Shown here in pieces: positions 8,619 to 15,959 of a DNA stretch of 64,000 nucleotides (positions are counted from its first letter, which is position 1; each line of letters starts with the position of its first letter). Both the position numbers and the translations under genes were made by a program. The stretch is from Actinoplanes auranticolor (GTDB lineage Bacteria; Actinomycetota; Actinomycetes; Mycobacteriales; Micromonosporaceae): positions 1-64,000 of the forward strand of contig NZ_BOQL01000022.1 in the NCBI RefSeq assembly GCF_018332655.1. The letters are read 5' to 3'. The notes below the pieces were generated by a model, which was not told the origin of the DNA, ran no database searches, and saw only the letters and a program-made list of their open reading frames with translations.

Positions 8619-9485
8619 TTACGCCAGGATCCGGTCGAGCAGGCCGGCCACCCTGGGGTCGGACAGCGCCGACGGCTGGTGGACCAGGTGGTAGGTGACC
8701 GGCGGCAGGCCCTCGACCGGTACGGCGACCAGCCCGGCCGGCGCCGGCACGCAGCCGTTGACGATCGCCAGCCCCACCCCGAGGGTGACGAAGTGCGTGA
8801 TCAGCGGCCAGCCCTCGGCCTCCACCGCGACCGTCCACTCCACCCCGGCGCCGCGCAGGGCCTGTTCCAGCAGCACCCGGTGCGGCCGGTGCTGCGGCGG
8901 CACGACCAGCCTGGCGCCGGCCACGCCGGTCAGGCCCACCGCGCGGCGCCGGGCCAGCCGATGGCCTTGCGGCACGAGCAACACCTGCGGGAACGTCGCC
9001 AGCCGGACCGTGGTCAGATCCTCGGGCAGCACGTCGAGCACGCTCACCCCCAGCTGCGCCTGTCCGGTCCGGACCGCGGCGAGCATCTGCCGGTGGTCAC
9101 AGGTGATCAGCCTGAGCCGGGTCGGTTCCTCGGCCAGCACCGCCCGGATCGTGTCACCGAGCAGATAGAGGTAGGCGCCCTGACCCGCGGCCAGCACCAC
9201 CGGGCGGCCCGGCACGACCCCGGCGAACTCGGCCAGGAAGTCCGCCAGCCGCTCGTCGTGCGCGCGGGCGAAACGGGCGACCGCCGCACCGTCGGCGGTG
9301 AGCACGAGCCGGCGGCCGCTGCGGTGGTAGAGCGGGCGGCCCAGCGCCTGGGCCAGCTTGCGGACCTTCACGTGCAGAGCGGGCTGGGAGATGCGCAGTT
9401 CCGCGGCCGCGCGGGTGAAGTTGAGGTGTTCGGCGAACACGGCGAAGGACGCCAGGGCGTCGCCCGAGACTGCTCGCTCATCCAT
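8619..9485 (-). CDS. LysR-family transcriptional regulator
   Basis: A 288-residue protein. The winged helix-turn-helix occupies residues about 10-68 (FAVFAEHLNFTRAAAEL, then ISQPALHVKVRKLAQALGRPL), followed by the linker helix and a two-lobed periplasmic-binding-like effector domain beginning VPGRPVVLAAG. It is transcribed away from the HAD-like gene across a 68-bp gap, the usual arrangement for a LysR protein and its target. The gap contains CTATAG and ATCGATAG half-sites that could be part of a T-N11-A type box. The effector cannot be read from sequence. Confidence 0.92.
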   Translation of the reverse strand: MDERAVSGDALASFAVFAEHLNFTRAAAELRISQPALHVKVRKLAQALGRPLYHRSGRRLVLTADGAAVARFARAHDERLADFLAEFAGVVPGRPVVLAAGQGAYLYLLGDTIRAVLAEEPTRLRLITCDHRQMLAAVRTGQAQLGVSVLDVLPEDLTTVRLATFPQVLLVPQGHRLARRRAVGLTGVAGARLVVPPQHRPHRVLLEQALRGAGVEWTVAVEAEGWPLITHFVTLGVGLAIVNGCVPAPAGLVAVPVEGLPPVTYHLVHQPSALSDPRVAGLLDRILA

Positions 9486-9553
9486 AACCGCGGACTATAG
9501 CTGCGCGGACATCGATAGTTCTGCTCTAGCCTGCGGGCATTCAGGCTGAACGC

Positions 9554-10054
9554 ATGACTACTCAGCAGTTCAACCTCGGCGTGGACATCGGCCGGGTCAT
9601 CATCGGCGGCGGCACCGTCCCCGGCAGCAACGACACCCAGTTCTTCAGCGGCGACACCGCCCGGATGCTCGCGACGCCGGCCGTGCCCGCGGCGATGGCG
9701 ACGCTGGCCCGCCTGGTCCCGCTGTTCGGCCAGGTATGGCTGGTCTCCAAGTGCGGCGAACGGGTGCAGCACCACACCCGCCAGTGGCTCGACCACCACG
9801 ACTTCGCCGCCCGGACCGGCATCCCCCGCGACCACCTCCGCTTCTGCCTGAAACGGCCGGACAAGGCGGTCCACTGTACGGAGCTGGGGATCACGCACTT
9901 CGTCGACGACAAGCTCGACGTGCACCAGGCGCTGCGCGGGATCGTGCCGCACCGCTACCTCTTCGGGCCGCAGCGCACGCCGCCGCCCGGCTGGGTGCAG
10001 CACACCCCGACCTGGGCCGCGGCGGAAACAGCGATCCGGCGCAGCCTCGGGTGA
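9554..10054 (+). CDS. HAD-like protein, putative hydrolase
   Basis: A 166-residue protein with a HAD-like pattern. It has an N-terminal GVDIGRVI in place of the usual DxDxT/V motif 1 (the first Asp is present, the second acidic residue is replaced by Gly). VSKCGERVQ supplies the Ser/Lys region, and HFVDDKLD near residue 120 is motif 4. Because of the altered motif 1, phosphatase activity is uncertain. It lies divergently beside the LysR regulator and ends one base before the convergent TetR gene. Confidence 0.65.
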   Translation: MTTQQFNLGVDIGRVIIGGGTVPGSNDTQFFSGDTARMLATPAVPAAMATLARLVPLFGQVWLVSKCGERVQHHTRQWLDHHDFAARTGIPRDHLRFCLKRPDKAVHCTELGITHFVDDKLDVHQALRGIVPHRYLFGPQRTPPPGWVQHTPTWAAAETAIRRSLG

Positions 10055-10648
10055 CTACTCGCCGCGCAGACCGGCGAGCACCGTACGGGCGAAGGACCGC
10101 GCGGCCGTGTCGTCGTCGCGGCGGTCCGCCCAGCCCATGTGTCCCAGGAAGGCGTGCTGCATGCAGGCCCCGGTCAGCAGCCCCGCCGCCGCATAGAGGT
10201 CCGCGCCGGCCCGGACCCGGCCCGCCTCCGCCTCGGCGCGCAGGTAGTCCTCGATCGCCTCGTTGACCTTGTGCGGGCCCAGGCCGTGCTTGCGCAACCC
10301 GTCGGTGTGGGCGGCGAGGATGGTGCGGTCGGAGAAGACTGAAGCCAGCATCGGGAAATTGTCCGTGTAGAAGACGATCGCGGCCCGGGCGACCAGGGCC
10401 AGCCTGTCCTCGAGGTCGTCCGGGCTGCCGCCGCCCGGCCGGCCCAGCGCCGCGGACAGCTCGGCGTAGCCCGTGGAGCGTTCCTGCAGCACGGCGAGCA
10501 TCAGCTCGATCTTGTCGGCGAAGTGCTTGTACAGCGTCGCCTCGGAGAAGCCCGCCGCCGCGGCTATCTGGCGGGTCGTCACGTTGGCCAGGCCGCGCTC
10601 GCGCATCACGCCGGCCGCCGCGTCCAGGATGACGTCTCGGGTGCCCAC
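10055..10648 (-). CDS. TetR-family transcriptional repressor
   Basis: A protein of about 197 residues with an N-terminal TetR HTH (ILDAAAGVMRERGL, then TTRQIAAAAGFSEATLYKHF) and a C-terminal helical ligand domain that ends LAGLRGE. I chose the GTG at 10648 because the upstream alternative GTG at 10669 would place coding sequence inside the operator. The TetR fold also normally begins only a few residues before R.VILDAA. It probably represses itself and the divergent NAD(P)-binding gene through the inverted repeat between them. Confidence 0.9.
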   Translation of the reverse strand: MGTRDVILDAAAGVMRERGLANVTTRQIAAAAGFSEATLYKHFADKIELMLAVLQERSTGYAELSAALGRPGGGSPDDLEDRLALVARAAIVFYTDNFPMLASVFSDRTILAAHTDGLRKHGLGPHKVNEAIEDYLRAEAEAGRVRAGADLYAAAGLLTGACMQHAFLGHMGWADRRDDDTAARSFARTVLAGLRGE

Positions 10649-10658
10649 CCTTGACAGG

Positions 10659-10703
10659 TTAGTGAACACTCACCACCCTGGCCAGGTAGTGAGCGTTTAC
10701 TAA
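10659..10703. promoter_or_regulatory. TetR operator: 19-bp imperfect inverted repeat
   Basis: Arms at 10659-10677 (TTAGTGAACACTCACCACC) and 10685-10703 (GGTAGTGAGCGTTTACTAA) match at 16 of 19 positions when one is inverted, with a 7-bp centre. Each arm also contains a nearly self-complementary GTGA...TCAC or GTGA...TTAC core, so two TetR dimers could bind side by side. The site lies between the TetR gene and the divergent NAD(P)-binding gene and would cover both promoters. Confidence 0.8.
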
Positions 10704-10716
10704 CCGAGGAGGGGCC

Positions 10717-11337
10717 ATGAAGATCACCGTGTTCGGAGCGACCGGCGGCACCGGCATCGAGCTGGTGCGGCAGGCGCGGGAGGCGGGCCACTCCGTCACC
10801 GCCGTGGTGCGGTCGGCCGCGGACTTCCCGGCCGGCGTGGAGGTCGTCCGGGCCGACGTCATGGACCCGTCCGCGATCGAGCCCGCCGTGGCCGGCCGCG
10901 ACGCCGTCATCTCGGCACTCGGTCACCGGCCGGGCGCCCACGAGCCGGTGTGCGCGCCGGCCGCCGAGTCGATCATCCGGGCGATGCGTACGACCGGCGT
11001 CCGGCGGCTGGTCGTGGTGACCGCGGCGGGCCACATCGAGGACTCCCACGACAGCTTCATGACCACCCGGATCCTCAAGCCCCTCCTGTGGCGGTTCCTG
11101 CGCGCCGCGTGGACCGATTTCGTGGCCACCGACCGGATCGTCGCGGCGAGCGGTCTGGACTGGACGATCATGCGCCCTCCCCGGCTGACCGACGGCGGGT
11201 CCAAGCCGTACCGCACGGCGCTCGACCACACCGTGCCCGGCGGCAGCTCGATCTCGCGCACAGACCTGGCGACCGCGACCCTGGCCGCGGCGAGCGACCC
11301 GGCCACGGTCGGCCACGCCGTCGGGCTCGGCTACTGA
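10717..11337 (+). CDS. NAD(P)-binding atypical SDR-family protein (NmrA/YwnB-like)
   Basis: A 206-residue Rossmann-fold protein beginning ITVFGATGGTGIELVRQA, the atypical-SDR glycine motif, with AVVRSAADF after strand 2, then ADVMDPSA and DAVISALGH. The middle has VTAAGHIED and DWTIMRPPRLTDG, typical of NAD(P)H-binding oxidoreductases or flavin reductases of this group. The canonical YxxxK pair is absent, as is usual in NmrA-like proteins. It has a strong GAGGAGGGG ribosome site and sits under the TetR operator. Its 3' end overlaps the convergent PurA-like gene by seven bases. Confidence 0.9.
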   Translation: MKITVFGATGGTGIELVRQAREAGHSVTAVVRSAADFPAGVEVVRADVMDPSAIEPAVAGRDAVISALGHRPGAHEPVCAPAAESIIRAMRTTGVRRLVVVTAAGHIEDSHDSFMTTRILKPLLWRFLRAAWTDFVATDRIVAASGLDWTIMRPPRLTDGGSKPYRTALDHTVPGGSSISRTDLATATLAAASDPATVGHAVGLGY

Positions 11338-12545
11338 GGCACCGCCACCGGCCAGCGCTTGTCGGTAGTGGCCGGGCCGTACGACTCCAGGGCGACCGGG
11401 GCACCCAGGAGGTCCCCGATCGTCGCGGACCAGTCCGCGGGGCGGTGCAGGTCGCCGGGGCGGGCCCGGTCGAGCAGGGCGGTCAGGGCCGCCTGGTGGC
11501 CCAGGTCGCGGGGCGGGCCAGGCGTGATCCGGTCCCAGCGAGCGCCGTCCAGGTCGTACGACGTGCAGATCCGCAGGCCGGGAGCCCGGGCCGGCGCGTC
11601 GAGGTGGGTGACGGCGAGGGCGTCGACCCCGCCGGCCACCTCGACCGCGTACCGGTGGGCCACCGCGTCGAAGTGGCCGATCCGGAACGCGCCCTGCCAC
11701 TCCCCCACGCCGTTGTGCGCCTCGCTCAGGCCCAGCGGCGCCTCGGTCACGAACGGCCCGGCGCCGTGCCGGGTCGTGTACGTCCGCACCACCCCCAGCC
11801 GCTCGAACGACGGACACAGCGCCGCCACGTTGGCGAACGTCGTCGTGGACCACGTCGTGTACGGGTGCCAGCCCCGCCACTCGTCCAGCAGCACACCCTG
11901 CGCCCCCTCGAAGACGCACCGCCCCCGGGCCAGCAACCGGTCCAGGTGACCTCCATCCACGATGGACACCGCTCGGCCGAACGCCTGGAAGGCCTCCACG
12001 ACGTCGTCCAGCGGCGGGGCGTCGAAGGCACCCAGCGTGTCCCGGACGGCGGCCAGCCGGGTGCGCAGCCGGGCGGGTGACAGCACGTCCGCGACCCGGG
12101 GAGCGTCCGCGTGGCTGAGGGCGTACGCCATGGTCTCGCCGATGCCCATGCCGCACGAACCGTGCCGGGCCCCGCCGCGCCGCCGCTCGCGGGCCCGGTT
12201 CGCCGCCCGGTGCCACGGCGTCACGAGCAGCGCGTCGCCGTCGATGGTGAGCAGGTGGAACGGGTTGCCCAGGGCGGCGGCCTCGGCCGCCAGCGCGAGC
12301 GGGTCGACGAGCACGAAGCGCGACAGGTGGGTGGGCACGCCGTGGAACGTGCCCGACCCGAACTGCGCGAACGTGTGGTGCCGCCCGGCGGGGGTGACCA
12401 CGTTGTGGGCGGCCTGCGCTCCCCCGTTGAACCTGATCACCGCGGTGACCGGGCCCGAAGCGCAGAGCGCGTCCACCACCGTGCCCTTGCCCGCGTCGCC
12501 GTAGCCGAGATCGACCACGGCGACGTGGCCCGCCGGGCCGTTCAC
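11331..12545 (-). CDS. Adenylosuccinate synthetase paralog (PurA-like, divergent)
   Basis: A 404-residue protein clearly of the PurA fold: GYGDAGKGTVVDAL at the N-terminal P-loop, CVFEGAQGVLLDEW in the middle, and TRHGAGPFVTE. PurA condenses IMP and aspartate using GTP. Several functional motifs differ from housekeeping PurA: GDEGKG is GDAGKG (Asp17 and Lys20 kept), GGHNAGHT is GGAQAAHN (His47 kept), the IMP loop TTGRGIGP is SCGMGIGE, and the aspartate-binding arginine run GRRRR is replaced by EWQGAFR. The fold and catalytic Asp/His remain, so a ligase acting on a different nucleotide or amine is plausible. It is the last gene of the operon with the Nudix regulator, pseudokinase and vWA genes, coupled to the vWA gene by GTGA. 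Confidence 0.85.
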   Translation of the reverse strand: MNGPAGHVAVVDLGYGDAGKGTVVDALCASGPVTAVIRFNGGAQAAHNVVTPAGRHHTFAQFGSGTFHGVPTHLSRFVLVDPLALAAEAAALGNPFHLLTIDGDALLVTPWHRAANRARERRRGGARHGSCGMGIGETMAYALSHADAPRVADVLSPARLRTRLAAVRDTLGAFDAPPLDDVVEAFQAFGRAVSIVDGGHLDRLLARGRCVFEGAQGVLLDEWRGWHPYTTWSTTTFANVAALCPSFERLGVVRTYTTRHGAGPFVTEAPLGLSEAHNGVGEWQGAFRIGHFDAVAHRYAVEVAGGVDALAVTHLDAPARAPGLRICTSYDLDGARWDRITPGPPRDLGHQAALTALLDRARPGDLHRPADWSATIGDLLGAPVALESYGPATTDKRWPVAVPQ

Positions 12546-13510
12546 AGCCGTTCGTTCCCGCCCGGCGTTGCCGCGCCGCCCGTCTCCAGCGGGGAACGAA
12601 CGACCGTGCCGCGGTCCGCGCCGAGCGGGGCCAGGGCCTTACCCACCGACGGGCCGGCCGGCGAGCCCACCTCGACCAGGTCGGCCAGGCCGGCGTCGAG
12701 GTCGATGGACTCCTCGCCGAGGCCGACGGTCAGCGCGATCGTCTCGCAGACCGCGTCCAGGTCGTCGAGCTCGATGACCTGCTGGCCGAGCAGCTTGCGC
12801 CAGTAGCCGAGGATCTCGGCGTCGCCGCCCCAGCCGGCCGCGGTCGGCATGATGTAGTAGACGTCGAAGCTGCGGCGGAGCTCGGCGAGCATCGCCTCGG
12901 TCGTGATCGGCTCGCGGAGGTGGTCACCGACGAAACGCCGGACCTCCTTGGGGTTGATCCGCGGGTAGGCCATCTCGTCGCCGATGATGAACAGATAGCC
13001 GCGGCGGCCGCGCTTGGCCACCGAGTCCAGGTCGGTGTGCCGGGCCATGAAGTACATGGCCAGCTCGTACGACTCGCGCCGCTGGCCGCCGCCACCGCCC
13101 TCGAGCACGATGCGGGCCAGGTCCTCGTCCATCCGGTTGTCCGACTCGAACTGCCCGATCTGCAAGGGCACCCGGTCGCAGGTGGCGTCGCCGATGGCCC
13201 CGAACATGATGTGCGGGTCGGTGGCGTAACCCTTGCGGGTCAGCAGGCCGAGCAGCTGCGGCAGCTTGGTCTGCAGCACCCGCGGCACGGTGCCCATCGA
13301 GCCGGTCACGTCGAACAGGACGGCGATCGGCGTGCTGTGCGGGTGTTCGTCGCTGTCGCGGCTCTCCCGCCGGCCGACGTTCATCGGGTCCAGCGCGGGG
13401 TGCGCCTTGCGGGCTCCGCTGTCGCTGTAGGCGAAGGCGCTCGTGCCGGTCGCGGCCCGGTAGCCGGCGGCGGCGGAGTAGACATCGGTGGACCAGCGTC
13501 CGCTTCCCAT
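12542..13510 (-). CDS. von Willebrand factor A (vWA) domain protein
   Basis: A 322-residue protein. The vWA domain begins IAVLFDVTGSMG near residue 70, giving a D-x-T-x-S version of the metal-ion-dependent adhesion site. The remaining metal ligands are likely the Thr/Ser after the glycine run (GGGGGQRRESYELA) and the Asp of LFIIGDEMAYP. There is no signal peptide or membrane segment, so it is cytoplasmic. Such proteins usually scaffold complexes with ATPases or kinases. It has an AGGAGG ribosome site seven bases from the ATG, 17 bases after the pseudokinase stop, and its stop overlaps the PurA-like start. Confidence 0.88.
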   Translation of the reverse strand: MGSGRWSTDVYSAAAGYRAATGTSAFAYSDSGARKAHPALDPMNVGRRESRDSDEHPHSTPIAVLFDVTGSMGTVPRVLQTKLPQLLGLLTRKGYATDPHIMFGAIGDATCDRVPLQIGQFESDNRMDEDLARIVLEGGGGGQRRESYELAMYFMARHTDLDSVAKRGRRGYLFIIGDEMAYPRINPKEVRRFVGDHLREPITTEAMLAELRRSFDVYYIMPTAAGWGGDAEILGYWRKLLGQQVIELDDLDAVCETIALTVGLGEESIDLDAGLADLVEVGSPAGPSVGKALAPLGADRGTVVRSPLETGGAATPGGNERL

Positions 13511-13527
13511 TTTGTTCCTCCTGTGAG

Positions 13528-14541
13528 TCAGGCCGGCATCGCGAAGGGGCGAAAACGGCGGGGGCCGTACAGGTCGTCGAGGAGCTCGTCGAACTCCCGC
13601 AGCAGGCGCCACGCGTCCTGCGGGCGCATGCGGGGTTTGTCGTAGCGGCAGCCGCGGGCGAAGCGCCGCAGCGCGACCGGCGGGTCGCGGATGAGCCGCA
13701 GCATCAGGCCGGTCGCCATGAAGATGTCGGTGGCGGCGGTGGCCGGCTGCTTGCCGGTCACCTCGGGCGGATAGGCGGCGCGGTGCTCGGTGACCAGCGC
13801 CGGGATCGTCGTGCCGGCCGGCACCGCGTAGCACCAGTCGACGAGGACCAGGCCGTGCTCGGCCGGGTGGATGAGCACGTGCTCGGGCAGCACCGCGCCG
13901 TGCACCAGCCCGGCGCGGTGGGCCCAGCCGAGGCCGGTGAGCAGCCGCCGCCACATCCAGGCGACGTCCCGCGGATCGAGACCGCCGGGGTAGGCGGCGT
14001 CCACGTCGGACAGCGGGACGAAGCCGCGCTGCCGGGCGATGACGTTGGCGGTGCGGCGCTCGCGGGCCGCGTTCTCGTGGGTGAAGCTCTCCAGCAGCCG
14101 CGGCGCGTAGGCGCGGAACTTCGGATCGCCGTCGGCCGCCAGCGTGCTCAGCGCGGCTGCCTCGGCCCGCATCAGGTCGTTGTCACCGGGCCGGTGTGGC
14201 AGCTTGAGCAGCGCGGCGTCGCCGTCGACCGCGTGCAGCCGCGCGATGTCCCCGGTGGCGACCACCCCGCCGACGCGGTAGGTGGCGCGCCTGGTGGTCA
14301 GCGGCCGGCCGTCGCGCTCACTCCACAGGGTGGTCAGCCGGGCGAAGGCCGCCGTCGCGGCCGGGCTGCGACCCGCGGGTGCGACATCGGGATGCACGAT
14401 CTTGACCAGGATCCGGTACGCGTGCCCGGCGTCCCCGACCGCACCACCGGGGCCGGAGCAGGCCGGCCGGGCACAGGCGGCGACGAGATCGGCGAAGGTG
14501 CCCGCCCGGGTGATGGCCGCCACCGCCTCGTCGAACGTCAC
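13528..14541 (-). CDS. J-domain-like plus protein-kinase-like (probable pseudokinase) protein
   Basis: A 337-residue protein. Residues about 35-75 contain YRILVKIVHPDVAP and FARLTTLWSE, a DnaJ-like segment with the HPD tripeptide. Residues about 85-330 look like a kinase fold: a Lys in DAALLKLP and a Glu in MRAEAAAL could be the VAIK/alpha-C pair. The catalytic loop, however, reads HGAVLPEHVL instead of H-G/R-D-x-K-P-x-N, so the catalytic Asp and the Asn are missing. DFG is replaced by VDW. It is probably catalytically weak or inactive and acts as an ATP-binding or scaffold partner. The start overlaps the Nudix stop (GTGA). Confidence 0.8.
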   Translation of the reverse strand: MTFDEAVAAITRAGTFADLVAACARPACSGPGGAVGDAGHAYRILVKIVHPDVAPAGRSPAATAAFARLTTLWSERDGRPLTTRRATYRVGGVVATGDIARLHAVDGDAALLKLPHRPGDNDLMRAEAAALSTLAADGDPKFRAYAPRLLESFTHENAARERRTANVIARQRGFVPLSDVDAAYPGGLDPRDVAWMWRRLLTGLGWAHRAGLVHGAVLPEHVLIHPAEHGLVLVDWCYAVPAGTTIPALVTEHRAAYPPEVTGKQPATAATDIFMATGLMLRLIRDPPVALRRFARGCRYDKPRMRPQDAWRLLREFDELLDDLYGPRRFRPFAMPA

Positions 14542-15290
14542 CGCACACCGTCCTCACGGGTCGGCCGCAGCAGCGCCGGGTGCAGCAGGCGCGCGTCGCC
14601 GGCCCGGTAGAGGCGCGGCTTGGGACCACCGCGCTCGCCCGCCCGGGTAGCCGTCTCACCGGTGCTCTCCACGAAGCCGGGCACCGACAGCACCTTGCGG
14701 TGGAAGTTGCCGGCGTGCAGCTCCTCGCCCCAGACCGCCGCGTAGACCGCGCGCAGCTCCGCGATGGTGAACTCGTCCCCGACGAAGGCGGTGGCCAGCG
14801 GGGTGTACTCCAGCTTGGCGCGGGCCCGGTCCAGCCCGTCGGCGAGGATCACCGCGTGGTCGAAGGCCAGCTCGCCGACCTCGTCGACCGGCACCCAGAA
14901 GGCCCCCGAGGCGTCGCCACCGGCCCGCGGATCGGGCAGGCTGGGCGCGAACGCCAGGTAGGCCACCGAGACGACTCGCATCCTCCGGTCACGGCCGGGG
15001 TCGCCGTAGCTGCGCAGCTGCTCGAGATGCACCCGATCCAGCACACCCTGGCCGGGCCGCAACCCGGTCTCCTCAGCGAGCTCACGCAACGCGGCGGCAT
15101 CGAGCGTCTCCTCCTGCACGAAACCACCGGGCAGCGCCCGCCACCCGGCGAACGGATGCCCACCCCGCTCCACGAGCAGCACATGCAACCGCCCGTCCCG
15201 GATGGTCAGCGCGACGACATCGACGGTGACCGCAACCGGCGCAAAAGCCCCCGGGTCATAGCTGTCGAGAAACTCCTGCTCGCCGCTCAT
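14538..15290 (-). CDS. NrtR-like Nudix/winged-helix transcriptional regulator
   Basis: A 250-residue protein. The N-terminal Nudix domain has an intact box (Gx5Ex7REUxEExGU) running from GGFVQEE to REL and EETGL near residues 55-77. The C-terminal half has the winged-helix signature of NrtR: EFTIAELRAVYAAVWGEEL then NFHRKVLSVPGFVE. NrtR proteins sense ADP-ribose and repress NAD metabolism genes. Here the regulator is first in an operon with a pseudokinase, a vWA and a PurA-like gene. I chose the third of three adjacent start codons (ATG at 15290), which puts GAGGG five bases away. Repeated dyads lie directly upstream, so autoregulation is likely. Confidence 0.88.
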   Translation of the reverse strand: MSGEQEFLDSYDPGAFAPVAVTVDVVALTIRDGRLHVLLVERGGHPFAGWRALPGGFVQEETLDAAALRELAEETGLRPGQGVLDRVHLEQLRSYGDPGRDRRMRVVSVAYLAFAPSLPDPRAGGDASGAFWVPVDEVGELAFDHAVILADGLDRARAKLEYTPLATAFVGDEFTIAELRAVYAAVWGEELHAGNFHRKVLSVPGFVESTGETATRAGERGGPKPRLYRAGDARLLHPALLRPTREDGVR

Positions 15291-15302
15291 CATCACCCTC
15301 GT

Positions 15303-15362
15303 GTTCTCAGTCTGAGTACAACTCGATCTGAGAACAACCTAGCGTCTTCTCACCCTGAGGTC
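15303..15362. promoter_or_regulatory. Three CTCAG/CTGAG dyads upstream of the NrtR-like operon
   Basis: Site 1 (15303-15319) is GTTCTCAGTCTGAGTAC, a near-perfect 17-bp palindrome. Site 2 keeps the right half CTGAGAAC (15328-15335). Site 3 (15346-15362) is CTTCTCACCCTGAGGTC with the same half-sites. All lie within 75 bp of the Nudix-regulator start and face no other gene start. They are probable operators for that regulator. Confidence 0.7.
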
Positions 15363-15392
15363 AACCGGTCTTCGCCACTCCCGCAGAATGAA

Positions 15393-15443
15393 GGGCGCGC
15401 GGATCCGTTCAGGCGCCGCCAAGGCGCCTGGATCCGCGCGCCC
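15393..15443. other. Large GC-rich hairpin with a 4-nt bulge
   Basis: A 14-bp arm (15393-15406, GGGCGCGCGGATCC) and a 7-bp arm (15411-15417) pair perfectly with 15423-15443 around a 5-nt loop. The only interruption is a GTTC bulge on one side. There is no T-run on either side. It could be a transcription block between the NrtR-like operon and the DUF1540 unit, or a nucleoid/repeat element. Confidence 0.6.
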
Positions 15444-15510
15444 GGCCTCGGCGGGAGCGACGGTCAGCACCACGCACGGACCTACGACCGGAATTGCTTT
15501 TTACCGCAAG

Positions 15511-15542
15511 AAGGCCGCCACCGACGGAACGGTGACGGCCTT
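15511..15542. terminator. Hairpin terminator after the DUF1540 gene
   Basis: 13-bp arms AAGGCCGCCACCG and CGGTGACGGCCTT with one mismatch surround the loop ACGGAA, ending 21 bases beyond the DUF1540 stop. A, T and AT pairs flank the stem, but no long T-tract follows, as is common in actinobacteria. Confidence 0.65.
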
Positions 15543-15559
15543 AGGTGAGGCTCAGTTCA
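15541..15559. promoter_or_regulatory. Second candidate iron box, at the 3' side of DUF1540
   Basis: TTAGGTGAGGCTCAGTTCA matches 15 of 19 positions of the iron-box consensus given from memory. It lies between the DUF1540 stop and its terminator, not in front of a gene, so it may be fortuitous. It is noted because a second such site lies in the upstream region of the same gene. Confidence 0.3.
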
Positions 15560-15563
15560 ACAA

Positions 15564-15854
15564 TTATTGCGCTTCGAAGGTCAGGCAGTCGGCGCGGTCC
15601 ACTCCGGCGCCCACCATGATCGACGGCGCGTGGCACTCGAGCTCGGTGTTGTGCACGCACTCGGCCCGCTTGCACGCTCCGACCTGCGCTTCCGCCTGGC
15701 CCATCCCGCCCTTGTCGGCGGTGTCGATGAACGTGTCGCACTCCGAGCTGGCCCGGCCGATGGTGATCGCGAAGGCCGTGCAGCCGTCGTGGTTGTACCC
15801 GCATCCGCTGACCGTGCAGGTCTGCACGCGCGGCATGGCCATCATTTGAGTCAT
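15564..15854 (-). CDS. DUF1540 cysteine-rich small protein
   Basis: A 96-residue protein with two four-cysteine repeats: TCTVSGCGYNHDGC...ECDTF in the first half and GACKRAECVHNTELEC...DCLTF in the second. This is the DUF1540 pattern, thought to bind metal through the cysteines. There is no signal peptide or membrane segment. I chose the ATG at 15854 because GGAGG lies eight bases ahead of it. It is a single-gene unit with a hairpin after the stop. Iron-box-like sites on both sides raise the possibility that it belongs to the iron regulon; that is inference. Confidence 0.85.
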   Translation of the reverse strand: MTQMMAMPRVQTCTVSGCGYNHDGCTAFAITIGRASSECDTFIDTADKGGMGQAEAQVGACKRAECVHNTELECHAPSIMVGAGVDRADCLTFEAQ

Positions 15855-15959
15855 GTGGGGCCTCCTTTTCTCCATGCCGACCATAAACCATCACAAGCCA
15901 TTCCGCGGCCCGGGTACAAAGGTATTCTCGGGGATTTCAAAAATAAGGATGACCATTCT

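Noticed and set aside
10667-10669. GTG start for the TetR gene at 10669
   Set aside because: It lies inside the operator arm and adds residues before the conserved HTH; the GTG at 10648 fits better.
11331-12545. Calling this gene housekeeping purA
   Set aside because: The IMP loop and the arginine run that binds aspartate are replaced, and the operon context is unlike purine synthesis.
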